Of a stretch of DNA of 64,000 nt, positions 18,207 to 27,015 are shown piece by piece. Where the stretch lies: NCBI RefSeq assembly GCF_033097505.1, contig NZ_AP028654.1, forward strand, positions 574,001-638,000. The letters are read 5' to 3'. The translations under genes were made by a program, and so were the position numbers. The stretch's first letter is position 1. Each line of letters starts with the position of its first letter. The notes under the pieces are model-generated. The model saw only the letters and a program-made list of their open reading frames with translations, was not told where the DNA came from and did not search any database. This stretch comes from Helicovermis profundi (GTDB taxonomy: Bacteria > Bacillota > Clostridia > Peptostreptococcales > Acidaminobacteraceae).

Positions 18207-18279
18207 GCGGTGCAAAAAAATAAGAATAATCTAAGAATTAAAAACTAGTTTTTAATTCTTAGATTATTCTTATTTTTTT
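18207..18279. terminator. 66-bp perfect palindrome heading a family B repeat array
   Basis: Positions 18214-18246 and 18247-18279 are exact reverse complements (33-bp arms, no loop, centre ACTAGT), starting with seven A and ending with seven T. It begins 8 nt after the ClC stop, so it can end transcription on both strands. The GCGGTGC at 18207-18213 just before it is complementary to GCACCGC inside the first repeat unit (~18349), suggesting a larger closed structure. Confidence 0.85.
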
Positions 18280-18757
18280 ATAGGGAGTTTACTCCCTATC
18301 ACGAAGCGAATGGAAGCATGACGAAGTCGTGTGAATTCGCTTGTGAAAGCACCGCTGTATCTATGGAAATAGATTAAAGCTTGCTTTAAAATCTATTTTA
18401 ATTATTTTTTTATAGGGAGTTTACTCCCTATCACGAAGCGAATGGAAGCTTCCGAAGTCGTGTGAGTTCGCTTGTGAAAGCACCGCGTTATCTATGGAAA
18501 TAGATTGAAGCTTGCTTTAAAATCTATTTTAATTATTTTTTTTTATATGGAGTTTACTCTAGTGCGCGAAAGCGAATGGAAGCATGACGAAGTCGTGTGA
18601 GTTCGTTTGTGATTGCACCGCAGTATCTATGGCAAGAATATTAAAACGTGCTTTAAAATCTATTTTAATTGCTTTTTTTATAGGGAGTTTACTCCAGTGC
18701 GCGAAGCGAATGGAAGCATGACGAAGTCGTGTGAGTTCGCTTGTGAGAGCACTTTTT
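18280..18757 (+). repeat. Family B tandem array B2, four ~120-135 bp units
   Basis: Units begin at about 18280, 18411, 18544 and 18680. Each has a hairpin TAGGGAG-TTTA-CTCCCTA, then a larger stem AAGCGAA...TTCGCTT enclosing a small GAC-GAA-GTC hairpin, then GCAC, followed by an A/T-rich linker around TCTATGG. Units 3 and 4 change the first element to AGTGCGC while keeping the stems. The array fills the ClC-murC gap and lacks real coding potential. The last GCAC is followed by six T, like a terminator. Confidence 0.85.
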
Positions 18758-18773
18758 TATTAATTTCAATAAA

Positions 18774-18809
18774 AAGCCCAATCAATATTTTAAAATACTG
18801 ATTGGGCTT
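18774..18809. terminator. Bidirectional intrinsic terminator
   Basis: AAGCCCAATCA / TGATTGGGCTT stem between the repeat array and the convergent murC gene. Confidence 0.85.
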
Positions 18810-18837
18810 ACTCATGAATTACATAATATATAAATAT

Positions 18838-20208
18838 TTATTTATTAACTAGTTTATTTCCTAAATTAACAATGTTTCCTGCACCCATAGTAAAAAGAAT
18901 ATCATTTTTTTCAATAATATTATCGAGATATTCTTCAATTTCGTCAAAAGTTTTAATATATTTAGCATTTTGACCTTCTTCAATAATAAGATCAACTAAA
19001 ATTTGAGAATGAATTTTTCCAGTATCTTTTTCTCTAGAAGCATATATATCTGTAATGATTAATTCATCGCTATCTTTAAATGCAATTGAGAATTCTGATA
19101 AAAGTTCGCTTGTTCTAGAATAAGTGTGAGGCTGAAAAACACAAATAATTTTATTATGAGGTATTTTTTTAGCTGCACTAAGCGTAGCTTTGATTTCTGT
19201 AGGATGATGAGCATAATCATCAATTATTTTTGCGTTTTTATATTCGCCTAATATATCAAAACGTCTCTTTGCTCCGCCGAATCTATTAAGACTAGATGAA
19301 ATGTTTTCTCCTGAAATTCCATTAAAATGTGCAATGGCAACTGAAGCTAGAGCGTTATATATATTATGTGTTCCAGGGATATTAAGATTAATATCGCAAA
19401 ACTTTTCATCATTAATGTATACTTCGAATGATGGTAGTCCATCGTCGTTAAAAGTAATGTTTTTAGCCATAATATCAGAATCTATATTTATACCAAAAGT
19501 AATAACATTACAATTTACATGTGGAATGATTTTCTTTGCATTGTAATCGTCGTTATTAATTATAAGATGACCTTTTTTAGGAATTGACTGTGCAAATTTT
19601 ATAAATGAAGATATTATATGTTCTAAATTTTTATAATAATCTAAATGGTCTTCATCGATATTAAGAATTACTCCGAGCGTTGGGATAAAATTCAGAAAAC
19701 TATCTTTATATTCACACGCCTCTGTTACAATAATATCACCGTGACCGAATCTCGCATTTCCGCCAAGTTCTTTAACTTCACCTCCAACTAAAAGTGTTGG
19801 GTCAAGATTGCTATCAGAAAGAATTACAGATGTCATTGAAGTGGTAGTAGTTTTACCATGTGCTCCTGAAATAGCAACACTCTTTTTATAAGTTGTAAGA
19901 ATTTCACCAAGCATTTTTGCTCTGCCTACAGTTGGTAACTTTAGTTCTTTTGCTTTAATTAGTTCAACATTCTCGTCTGATACAGCTGCTGAATATACAA
20001 TTAAATCAGCGCCTTCTATATTTGTGCTTTCATGTTTGTAAAATATTTTAATTCCTTTATTTTCTAAATTTTTAGTAATTTGAGAACTATTTAAATCAGA
20101 ACCCGTTACTATATAATTTTGCATATGAAGTATTTCTGCGATAGCACTTACTCCAATCCCGCCTATTCCGATTAAATGAATATGTTTCAGGTTTTTATTC
20201 TCTAACAT
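18838..20208 (-). CDS. murC: UDP-N-acetylmuramate--L-alanine ligase
   Basis: ATP-dependent cytoplasmic ligase adding the first amino acid (L-Ala) to UDP-MurNAc in peptidoglycan synthesis. 456 residues, usual length. N-terminal HLIGIGGIGVSAIAEIL (UDP-binding), ATP loop ISGAHGKTTTTSM near residue 115, NIDEDHLDYYKN, IDDYAHHPTEIKATL and VFQPHTYSRT, all Mur-ligase signatures. AAGGAG before ATG. Divergent from purR, a neighbour pair common in Clostridia. Confidence 0.95.
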   Translation of the reverse strand: MLENKNLKHIHLIGIGGIGVSAIAEILHMQNYIVTGSDLNSSQITKNLENKGIKIFYKHESTNIEGADLIVYSAAVSDENVELIKAKELKLPTVGRAKMLGEILTTYKKSVAISGAHGKTTTTSMTSVILSDSNLDPTLLVGGEVKELGGNARFGHGDIIVTEACEYKDSFLNFIPTLGVILNIDEDHLDYYKNLEHIISSFIKFAQSIPKKGHLIINNDDYNAKKIIPHVNCNVITFGINIDSDIMAKNITFNDDGLPSFEVYINDEKFCDINLNIPGTHNIYNALASVAIAHFNGISGENISSSLNRFGGAKRRFDILGEYKNAKIIDDYAHHPTEIKATLSAAKKIPHNKIICVFQPHTYSRTSELLSEFSIAFKDSDELIITDIYASREKDTGKIHSQILVDLIIEEGQNAKYIKTFDEIEEYLDNIIEKNDILFTMGAGNIVNLGNKLVNK

Positions 20209-20425
20209 TATTATTCTCCTTAAAAATATGATTACTTTGAAATTATATCACTATTTACGTGTTCAGTAAATTTATTTGAAAATGAATTTATTAAAAATTG
20301 CGTTCAAAGCTTATTTTATTAGAGAATTGATAAAAAGTAAAGTATAGTGAAAAAATATATTGAATTATTTGAAAAAAACGAATAAAATCAAATATATAAC
20401 TAATTAATATTCGGATGGTGATTTG

Positions 20426-21241
20426 ATGAAAAAAATGAAAAGAAATGAAAGAATTGGTGCGATTGTAAAAGTATTAAGTGATAAACCAAATGCAATTTTT
20501 ACATTAAGCTATTTTACAGAGTTATTTAATTCTGCGAAATCTACAATAAGTGAAGATATAGCTATAGTTAAAAGCATTATGGAAGAGTTAAATCTTGGAA
20601 AAGTTGAAACTATATCTGGTGCTGCTGGTGGAGTTAAATTTATTCCAGTATTAAATAAAGAAAAAAAAGAAAAGTTGCTAAATAATTTAGTTAGCGAATT
20701 AAGTGATTTAAATAGAATTGTTCCTGGTGGTTTTTTATATATTGCTGACATATTATGTAATCCAAGATATATAAAAGAGGTTGGAGAAGTTTTTGCCGAA
20801 AAATATTCGCACTCTGGTGTAGATTATGTTATGACCGTAGAAACAAAAGGAATACCGCTTGCTACTTTAACAGCTGAGAGATTAAATGTACCACTTGTAA
20901 TAGCGAGAAATGAAAATAAGATATCAGAAGGATCAAAATTAAGTATAAATTATGTTTCTGGTTCAACTGGAAAAGTTCAAACAATGTATGTCGCTAAAAA
21001 AGCAATACCAAATGGATCTAATGTTTTAATAGTTGACGATTTTATGCGTGCAGGTGGAACGATAAAAGGCATGGAAGAAATTGTTAAAGAACTTAATTCA
21101 AAAGTTGTTGGTGCGTGTGTGTTAATGGAAACAAAAACTCCAGAGATTAAAATGTACAAAAATTATATGTCAATATTATTTCTAGAAGGCATTATAAATG
21201 GGAAAATTATAATACATCCTAATGAAGATATATTAAAGTAA
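20426..21241 (+). CDS. purR: Pur operon repressor PurR
   Basis: Represses purine biosynthesis genes, with PRPP as inducer. 271 residues. The N-terminal winged-helix (FTLSYFTELFNSAKSTISEDIAIV) is followed by a phosphoribosyltransferase-like domain with the PRPP motif LIVDDFMRAGGTIKGM near residue 205. ATG at 20426 is preferred to a TTG one codon earlier; GGATGGTGA is the probable ribosome-binding site. No PurBox targets were identified in this window, so regulated genes are presumably elsewhere. Confidence 0.93.
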   Translation: MKKMKRNERIGAIVKVLSDKPNAIFTLSYFTELFNSAKSTISEDIAIVKSIMEELNLGKVETISGAAGGVKFIPVLNKEKKEKLLNNLVSELSDLNRIVPGGFLYIADILCNPRYIKEVGEVFAEKYSHSGVDYVMTVETKGIPLATLTAERLNVPLVIARNENKISEGSKLSINYVSGSTGKVQTMYVAKKAIPNGSNVLIVDDFMRAGGTIKGMEEIVKELNSKVVGACVLMETKTPEIKMYKNYMSILFLEGIINGKIIIHPNEDILK

Positions 21242-21292
21242 TAAATATTTTTTGATAAAATTTAAAATTCATTAAATATGGGATAAAAAGAG

Positions 21293-21333
21293 TAATAGTA
21301 TATTTATATATGCTATTATTTTTTTTTTTTTTT
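21293..21333 (+). terminator. Intrinsic terminator after purR
   Basis: AATAG-ATAT / ATAT-CTATT hairpin followed by about 16 T residues. It separates purR from the sigma-54 regulated operon. Confidence 0.8.
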
Positions 21334-21348
21334 GAATTAGCAAATTCC

Positions 21349-21405
21349 ATGCAAAAATGTGCAGTGATAAATAATAATGCAAAAATATGCGTGCAAAATA
21401 ATGTG
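21349..21405 (+). promoter_or_regulatory. Candidate activator (UAS) sites for the sigma-54 promoter
   Basis: Three related copies lie in tandem: ATGCAAAAATGTGCA (21349-21363), ATGCAAAAATATGCG (21377-21391) and GTGCAAAATAATGTG (from 21391). They are ~175-215 bp upstream of the sigma-54 promoter, the usual distance for an enhancer-binding protein such as a BkdR-type regulator. The regulator gene is not in the window. Confidence 0.5.
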
Positions 21406-21565
21406 TATTGTCTTGGATTTGTATTTAGAATTAAGCTTAATTGAAAAATAATTAACAAAAATGAGTAATTATTATGTTTTTAATTTTAGCATTTTTAACA
21501 TGTACATTAGGATTGTTTTGAATGTTTTTATAAACTCATGAAATAATATAATGTTAAAAATGAAA

Positions 21566-21580
21566 TGGCACGTAAATTGC
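21566..21580 (+). promoter_or_regulatory. Sigma-54 (RpoN) promoter of the buk-ptb-buk-vor operon
   Basis: TGGCACGTAAATTGC is an essentially perfect -24/-12 element (consensus TGGCAC-N5-TTGC). It lies 36 nt before the first buk gene. Sigma-54 control of buk/ptb/branched-chain oxidation genes by BkdR-type activators is known in Firmicutes. The rest of the 21242-21616 gap is AT-rich. Confidence 0.85.
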
Positions 21581-21616
21581 GTTATATTAATATGGAAATA
21601 TTAACGGAGGTGCTTT

Positions 21617-22699
21617 ATGTCAAAAGGATATGTGTTAGTTATTAATCCGGGTTCAACTTCAACAAAGGTTGCACTTTTTAAAAACAATGAAAATATTATT
21701 CAGGAAAATCTATCGCATTCTAGCGAAGAATTAGCAAAATACGATAGAATTGCAGACCAATTTACTTACAGGAAAGATATTATTGTAAAATGGCTAAATG
21801 ATAATGGATACAAAGTTGAAGAGTTGATTGCGGTTGTAGGAAGAGGTGGTTTACTTAGTCCGATTCCAAGTGGCGTATATACAGTTACAGATAAAATGAT
21901 TGAAGATTTGCAAGTAGGAGTTCAAGGAGAACATGCATCTAACCTTGGAGGTTTAATTGCTAGAAGTATTGCTGATACTGTTAATATTTCATCATATATA
22001 GTTGATCCAGTGAGCGTTGACGAATTTGATGATATTGCAAGAGTTTCAGGAATGCCAGAAATTAAAAGAAAATCACTTCTTCATGCACTTAATGTTAAAG
22101 CTATCGCTTATAGTGTTGCTAATGACATGAAAAAAGATGTAGAAGATCTAAATTTAGTAATCGCTCATTTAGGCGGTGGTATTTCAGTAGTTCCTCTTAG
22201 AAAAGGAAAAATGGTTGATGCAAATAATGCTAATGAAATGGGACCTTTTTCTCCAGAAAGAGTAGGTGGATTACCGGTTGGTGACATAGCAAAAATGTGC
22301 TTCTCAGGAAAATACACTTTTAAGGAGCTTAAACAAAAGCTTAGAGGCAAAGGTGGCTTAGTTGCATATTTAGGAACTAATGACGCAAGAGAAGTTCTTA
22401 AGATGATAGAAAACGGAGATAAAAATGCAAAGCTTATTTTTGAAGCTATGGCTTATCAAATTGCTAAAGAAATAGGTTCAATGGCAACTGTTATTAATGG
22501 AAAAGTGGATGCAGTTGTATTAACGGGTGGAGTTGCATATTCTAAGTATTTAACTGATTATATTACTGATATGGTTGGTTTTATAGCACCTGTTATTGTT
22601 AAACCAGGTGAAGATGAAATGAAAGCACTCAATGAAGGTGTGCTAAGAATAATTAATAATGTTGATATAGTTAAAATTTATGAAAACGAGGTGAAATAA
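21617..22699 (+). CDS. buk: Butyrate kinase (first paralogue)
   Basis: Converts butyryl- or branched acyl-phosphate plus ADP to the free acid plus ATP. 360 residues, ASKHA acetate/butyrate kinase superfamily. Signatures: [14 protein letters not shown] (phosphate-1 loop), [57 protein letters not shown] before ATG. First gene after the sigma-54 promoter; the stop and the ptb ATG overlap by one base (TAATG), so translation is probably coupled. A second paralogue follows ptb, with GVGPFSPER-type region differing (MGPFSPERVGG here versus [11 protein letters not shown]). Confidence 0.94.
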   Translation: MSKGYVLVINPGSTSTKVALFKNNENIIQENLSHSSEELAKYDRIADQFTYRKDIIVKWLNDNGYKVEELIAVVGRGGLLSPIPSGVYTVTDKMIEDLQVGVQGEHASNLGGLIARSIADTVNISSYIVDPVSVDEFDDIARVSGMPEIKRKSLLHALNVKAIAYSVANDMKKDVEDLNLVIAHLGGGISVVPLRKGKMVDANNANEMGPFSPERVGGLPVGDIAKMCFSGKYTFKELKQKLRGKGGLVAYLGTNDAREVLKMIENGDKNAKLIFEAMAYQIAKEIGSMATVINGKVDAVVLTGGVAYSKYLTDYITDMVGFIAPVIVKPGEDEMKALNEGVLRIINNVDIVKIYENEVK

Positions 22700-23607
22700 T
22701 GATTAAGTCTTTTGATGAAGTATTAAAAATAGCAAAAGAGAGAGGTCCTAAAATACTTTCTGTTGCATGTGCACAGGACGAAGATGTACTTTTAGCAGTA
22801 GAAAATGCTAGAAAAAAAGGCATAGCAAATGCAATATTAGTTGGCGATAAATCAAAGATCGAATTTATTTCAAAAACTATTAATTTAGATTTAAGTAATT
22901 ATGAAGTAATTGATATTGTTGATTTAAAAGAAGCTTCTTTAAAAGCTGTTGAATTAGTTTCAAGCGGAAAAGCTCATATGGTTATGAAAGGGTTAGTTGA
23001 TACTTCTATCATATTAAAAGCTGTTCTTGATAAAAATATTGGACTTAGAACAGGTAATGTACTTAGTCATGTAGCAGTTTTTGATGTAAATGATTATCCA
23101 AGATTATTACTTGTTACAGATGCAGCTATGAATATTGCACCTGATTTAAAGGGTAAAAAGCAAATACTTGAAAATTCATTAATAGTAGCAAATGCACTTG
23201 ATATAGAAGTTCCTAAAGTTGGAGTTATTTGTGCAAAAGAGAAAGTTAATCCTAAAATGCCTGCAACTGTTGATGCAGGAGAATTAGTTAAAATGAACGA
23301 AAATGGCGAAATTAAAAATTGTATAGTTGGTGGACCATTTGCACTTGATAATGCGGTCTCAGTTGAAGCTGCGAAGATAAAAGGAATTGACCATCCTGTT
23401 GCTGGAAAAGCAGATATTCTTCTTTGTCCTACAATTGAAGCTGGAAATGTTCTTTATAAAGCACTTAATTTCTTAGCAAAATCAAAAAGTGCAGGAATTA
23501 TTGTAGGAGCAAAAGCACCAATCGTATTAACTTCGAGAGCAGATAGTGAGGAAGCGAAACTATATTCAATTGCACTTGGAGTATTAATGGCAGCTTTAAA
23601 TAATTAA
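22699..23607 (+). CDS. ptb: Phosphate butyryltransferase
   Basis: Converts butyryl-CoA (and often isobutyryl-, isovaleryl-CoA) plus phosphate to the acyl-phosphate used by Buk. 302 residues, phosphate acetyl/butyryltransferase fold: ILSVACAQDEDVLLAVENA, AHMVMKGLVDTSIILKAVL, HVAVFDVNDYPRLLLVTDAAMN and IIVGAKAPIVLTSRAD are family hallmarks. It sits between two buk genes and upstream of Vor, so the likely substrates are branched acyl-CoAs as well as butyryl-CoA. Confidence 0.94.
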   Translation: MIKSFDEVLKIAKERGPKILSVACAQDEDVLLAVENARKKGIANAILVGDKSKIEFISKTINLDLSNYEVIDIVDLKEASLKAVELVSSGKAHMVMKGLVDTSIILKAVLDKNIGLRTGNVLSHVAVFDVNDYPRLLLVTDAAMNIAPDLKGKKQILENSLIVANALDIEVPKVGVICAKEKVNPKMPATVDAGELVKMNENGEIKNCIVGGPFALDNAVSVEAAKIKGIDHPVAGKADILLCPTIEAGNVLYKALNFLAKSKSAGIIVGAKAPIVLTSRADSEEAKLYSIALGVLMAALNN

Positions 23608-23700
23608 TTCATGTAAAAAAATAAAAGGGTGTACGTTTATAATATAAAAATAGAGAGAAAATGAATTATATTTTATAAAACAAATAATAGGGGTGTGAAT

Positions 23701-24774
23701 ATGAATAATTACAGAGTATTAGCAATAAATCCGGGGTCGACATCTACAAAAATTGCTATTTTTGATAATGACATTTCAGTTTTTGAAACAACTTTAAGAC
23801 ATTCATCTGATGAAATAAATAAATATGATAAAATTTATGATCAATACGATTTTAGAAAAGACGTAATACTTTCAAGTTTAACAGAAAAAGAAATTAATTT
23901 GACAAAACTTGATGCAGTAGTTGGTAGAGGTGGACTTCTTAAGCCAATTGAGGGCGGAACATATAGAGTAGACGAAAATATGTTAGAAGATTTAAAAGTA
24001 GGAGTTCTAGGTGAACATGCTTCAAATCTTGGTGGAATTTTAGCTTATGAAATAGCAAGTAAATTAAATATTCCATCATTTATAGTAGATCCAGTAGTAG
24101 TTGACGAGATGATTGATGTTGCAAGAGTTTCTGGTATGCCTGAATTAGATAGAAAATCTATTTTTCACGCATTAAATCAAAAAGCTGTTGCAAGGCGAGC
24201 TGCAAAAGAACTTGGAAAAGACTACACTAAAAGTAATTATATTGTTGCGCATTTAGGTGGAGGTATTTCTGTTGGAGCGCATAGAGATGGAGCGGTTATT
24301 GATGTAAATAATGCTCTTGACGGTGAAGGTCCATTTTCACCTGAAAGATCTGGTGGATTACCTATTGGTGACCTTGCTAAACTTTGTTATTCAGGAAAAT
24401 ATTCTCATGCAGAAATTAAAAAAATGATTAAAGGTAGTGGCGGACTTGTAGCATATCTTGATACTAATGATGGAAGAATTGTAGAAGAAAAAATTGAAAA
24501 TGGAGATAAAGAGGCAGAACTTGTTTATAAAGCTATGGCTTATCAAGTTTCTAAAGAAATTGGTGCATGTGCAGCAGTTCTTAAAGGAAAAGTTGATGCA
24601 ATAATTTTGACTGGTGGACTTACTTACGATAAAGGTCTTGTTGGATGGATTAAGGATAGTGTTGAATTTATTTCAGACGTTATTGTTTATCCTGGCGAAG
24701 ATGAAATGTCTGCTCTTGCAGAAGGTGGAATTAGAGTATTATCTGGAGAAGAAAAAGCCAAAATTTATAAATAA
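23701..24774 (+). CDS. buk: Butyrate kinase (second paralogue)
   Basis: A second acyl kinase, clearly homologous to the one at 21617: [78 protein letters not shown] chose ATG 23701 over the in-frame GTG two codons earlier that overlaps AGGGGTG. 357 residues. Two kinases around one phosphotransacylase may give different chain-length or branch preference. The 93-nt gap after ptb has no evident promoter, so co-transcription is likely. Confidence 0.93.
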   Translation: MNNYRVLAINPGSTSTKIAIFDNDISVFETTLRHSSDEINKYDKIYDQYDFRKDVILSSLTEKEINLTKLDAVVGRGGLLKPIEGGTYRVDENMLEDLKVGVLGEHASNLGGILAYEIASKLNIPSFIVDPVVVDEMIDVARVSGMPELDRKSIFHALNQKAVARRAAKELGKDYTKSNYIVAHLGGGISVGAHRDGAVIDVNNALDGEGPFSPERSGGLPIGDLAKLCYSGKYSHAEIKKMIKGSGGLVAYLDTNDGRIVEEKIENGDKEAELVYKAMAYQVSKEIGACAAVLKGKVDAIILTGGLTYDKGLVGWIKDSVEFISDVIVYPGEDEMSALAEGGIRVLSGEEKAKIYK

Positions 24775-24795
24775 CAAATTTAATTTGGAGAAAAT

Positions 24796-25464
24796 ATGGA
24801 CAATCGAATAAGAATAATTATAGGACATTATGGAAGTGGCAAAACAGAGTTTTCGGTTAATTATGCTATGAGATTAGCTAAAATGGGAAAAAAAGTAGCT
24901 TTGTCAGATATGGATATAGTTAACCCATATTTTAGATCTAGAGAAAAAGCACAAATGATGGAAGAAGCAGGTATTAGAGTTATTAGCGGATCTCGTGGAC
25001 ATAATTCGAATATTGATATTCCTATGCTAAATGGTGAAGTATTAGCCCCACTTCAAGATGAAACTTACGATTTAGTTATTGATGTTGGTGGGGATTCTAT
25101 GGGATCGCGCGCGATTGCTAGATACAAAAATTATTTTACTAGTGGTAATTACGATATGTTTTTTGTTGTAAATCGTAATAGACCAGATACCGTTGATGCT
25201 GATGGAGTTCTTAAACATATAAAAGATATTGAAGAAACAATAGGCGCAAAAGTTACAGGGCTAATTAATAATACGCATATGCTTCGTGAAACTACGAAGG
25301 AAGATGTTATGTATGGTCAAGAAATCGTTGAAAAAGTATCGAAAATACTTGATATTCCAATAAAGTATATAAGTACCCTGGAAAAGGTTGCCCAACAACT
25401 ACCAGATGACATAAATGGTGAAGTATTTCCCATTAAAATGTTTATGCGTGAGGAATGGATGTAG
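24796..25464 (+). CDS. P-loop ATPase of the ParA/MinD/CobB-like fold, Vor-operon associated
   Basis: A 222-residue nucleotide-binding protein with Walker A GHYGSGKTEFSVN at residues ~9-21, a SDMDIVNPYFRSRE motif resembling the SIMIBI Asp switch, and DLVIDVGGDSMGS as Walker B-like. No membrane helix. It starts 21 nt after buk and precedes the Vor genes, so it may help maturation or act as a chaperone of that enzyme (inference). Function of the family is not known to me. Confidence 0.75.
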   Translation: MDNRIRIIIGHYGSGKTEFSVNYAMRLAKMGKKVALSDMDIVNPYFRSREKAQMMEEAGIRVISGSRGHNSNIDIPMLNGEVLAPLQDETYDLVIDVGGDSMGSRAIARYKNYFTSGNYDMFFVVNRNRPDTVDADGVLKHIKDIEETIGAKVTGLINNTHMLRETTKEDVMYGQEIVEKVSKILDIPIKYISTLEKVAQQLPDDINGEVFPIKMFMREEWM

Positions 25465-25491
25465 ACTAGATACTATTTGAGTGCATATTTT

Positions 25492-25626
25492 ATCCGATGC
25501 CTTAGAGTTCTAATACCCCCACTTCTAAAAAAGTGGAGGATAAAGAACTCTAAAAAGGCTCTGGATTATGTTTTTTAAGATTCAGTGGGAGTAAAAACTC
25601 CCTCTGAATCCAAGAAATTCATTTAT
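25492..25626 (+). repeat. Family A structured repeat, full copy (A3)
   Basis: Nearly identical to 8105-8240 with small changes (one stem pair now GTGGAGG). It is flanked by GAGTGCAT upstream and ATGTGCACTC downstream, an imperfect inverted pair. It interrupts the interval between the ATPase and the ferredoxin gene of the Vor operon, so it may attenuate or process the transcript. Confidence 0.9.
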
Positions 25627-25685
25627 GTGCACTCTTATATATCAAAAATTAATAAACTTATTAGTTACTATAAGGAGGTATTAAA

Positions 25686-25913
25686 GTGGCAAAGGCTAAG
25701 GGTAAAGTGGAATTTAAAGAAGATATTTGTAAAGGCTGTGGACTTTGTGTGAATGCTTGTCCAGTTAACATTATTTCTTTAGATAATGACAGAATTAACG
25801 TTAAGGGTTATCATCCAGCGTTTGTAGCAGAAATGGATAAATGTATAGGATGTGCAAATTGCGCTACAATGTGTCCGGATTCAGTAATTACTGTTGAAAG
25901 AGAAATGGTTTAA
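25686..25913 (+). CDS. 2-oxoacid:ferredoxin oxidoreductase, ferredoxin (delta) subunit
   Basis: A 75-residue 2[4Fe-4S] protein with two full clusters: CKGCGLCVNACP and CIGCANCATMCP. As the delta subunit of a VOR/KOR-type enzyme it passes electrons from the TPP-dependent subunits to external ferredoxin. The start is GTG after AAGGAGG. Followed at 37 nt by the alpha subunit. Confidence 0.9.
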   Translation: MAKAKGKVEFKEDICKGCGLCVNACPVNIISLDNDRINVKGYHPAFVAEMDKCIGCANCATMCPDSVITVEREMV

Positions 25914-25950
25914 TAATAAAGTAAAACTAATTTAAGGAGGAAAACACTTA

Positions 25951-27015
25951 ATGGCTAAAATATTAATGAAAGGTAATGAAGCAATAGGAGCAGCAGCTAT
26001 AAAAGCAGGTTGTAAATATTTCTTTGGTTATCCTATAACACCTCAGAACGAGATACCTGAATATATGTCAAAAGAACTACCTAAGGTTGGCGGAGTATTT
26101 TTACAAGCAGAAAGTGAAGTTTCAGCAATAAATATGGTATATGGTGCCGCGGGAGCAGGCGGAAGAGTTATGACGTCATCATCATCTCCTGGAATCGCAT
26201 TAAAACAAGAAGGAATTACTTATATAGCAGGAGCTGAGCTTCCTTGCGTTATAGTTAACATAGTAAGAGGTGGTCCGGGACTTGGTGGAATTCAGCCAGC
26301 ACAATCGGATTATAATCAAGCAACAAGAGGCGGGGGAAATGGAGACTATAAATTATTAGTATACGCTCCAGCTAACGTTCAAGAAATGGTAGATTTAGTT
26401 CAAGAAGCATTTGATGCAGCGGATTACTATAGAAACCCAGTTATGGTAATGGGTGATGGTATGATTGGCCAAATGATGGAACCAATTGAATTTAAAGAAG
26501 TTAAAACTAGAAGAGAACTTCCAAGTAAACCGTGGATAACAGATGGAACAAAAGGAAATAGAAAACCAAATATTATTAATTCTTTATTTCTTGATGCAGG
26601 AGAACTAGAAGATCATAATATTAGACTTCAAGCTAAATACGCAGAAATGAAAGAAAAAGAAGCAAGATACGAAAACTATAATATGGAAAATCCAGAATTA
26701 GTTTTAGTCGCATATGGAACTACTTCAAGAATTGTTAAAAATGCAATAGATGAATTAAAAGAAGAAGGAATAAACATTGGACTTATTAGACCAATTACAT
26801 TATTCCCATTCCCAGAAAAAGCATTTGAAGATATTCCGGAGTCATGTAAAGGATTTATGTCAGTTGAAATGTCTATGGGTCAAATGATTGATGATGTTAA
26901 AATTGCAGTAAATGGAAGATGGCCGGTAGGATTTTTCGGAAGAAGTGGCGGAGTAATTCCAACTCCAACAGGTGTTAAAAATGCTGTGAAAGAAATGTTA
27001 GGAGGTGCTAAATAA
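25951..27015 (+). CDS. vorB: 3-methyl-2-oxobutanoate:ferredoxin oxidoreductase, alpha subunit VorB
   Basis: The pyrimidine/transketolase domain subunit of the branched-chain 2-oxoacid oxidoreductase. 354 residues; typical VorB start MAKILMKGNEAIGAAAIKAG, then YFFGYPITPQNEIPEYM, QAESEVSAINMVYGAAGAG, TSSSSPGIALKQEG and VRGGPGLGGIQPAQSDY. The enzyme oxidises 2-ketoisovalerate and related acids to acyl-CoA and CO2, reducing ferredoxin. AAGGAGG precedes the ATG; the stop overlaps the next ATG by one base. Confidence 0.93.
   Translation: MAKILMKGNEAIGAAAIKAGCKYFFGYPITPQNEIPEYMSKELPKVGGVFLQAESEVSAINMVYGAAGAGGRVMTSSSSPGIALKQEGITYIAGAELPCVIVNIVRGGPGLGGIQPAQSDYNQATRGGGNGDYKLLVYAPANVQEMVDLVQEAFDAADYYRNPVMVMGDGMIGQMMEPIEFKEVKTRRELPSKPWITDGTKGNRKPNIINSLFLDAGELEDHNIRLQAKYAEMKEKEARYENYNMENPELVLVAYGTTSRIVKNAIDELKEEGINIGLIRPITLFPFPEKAFEDIPESCKGFMSVEMSMGQMIDDVKIAVNGRWPVGFFGRSGGVIPTPTGVKNAVKEMLGGAK

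Noticed and set aside
18613-18801. 62-codon open frame
   Set aside because: It lies wholly inside tandem repeat array B2 and translates repeat sequence; no ribosome-binding site.
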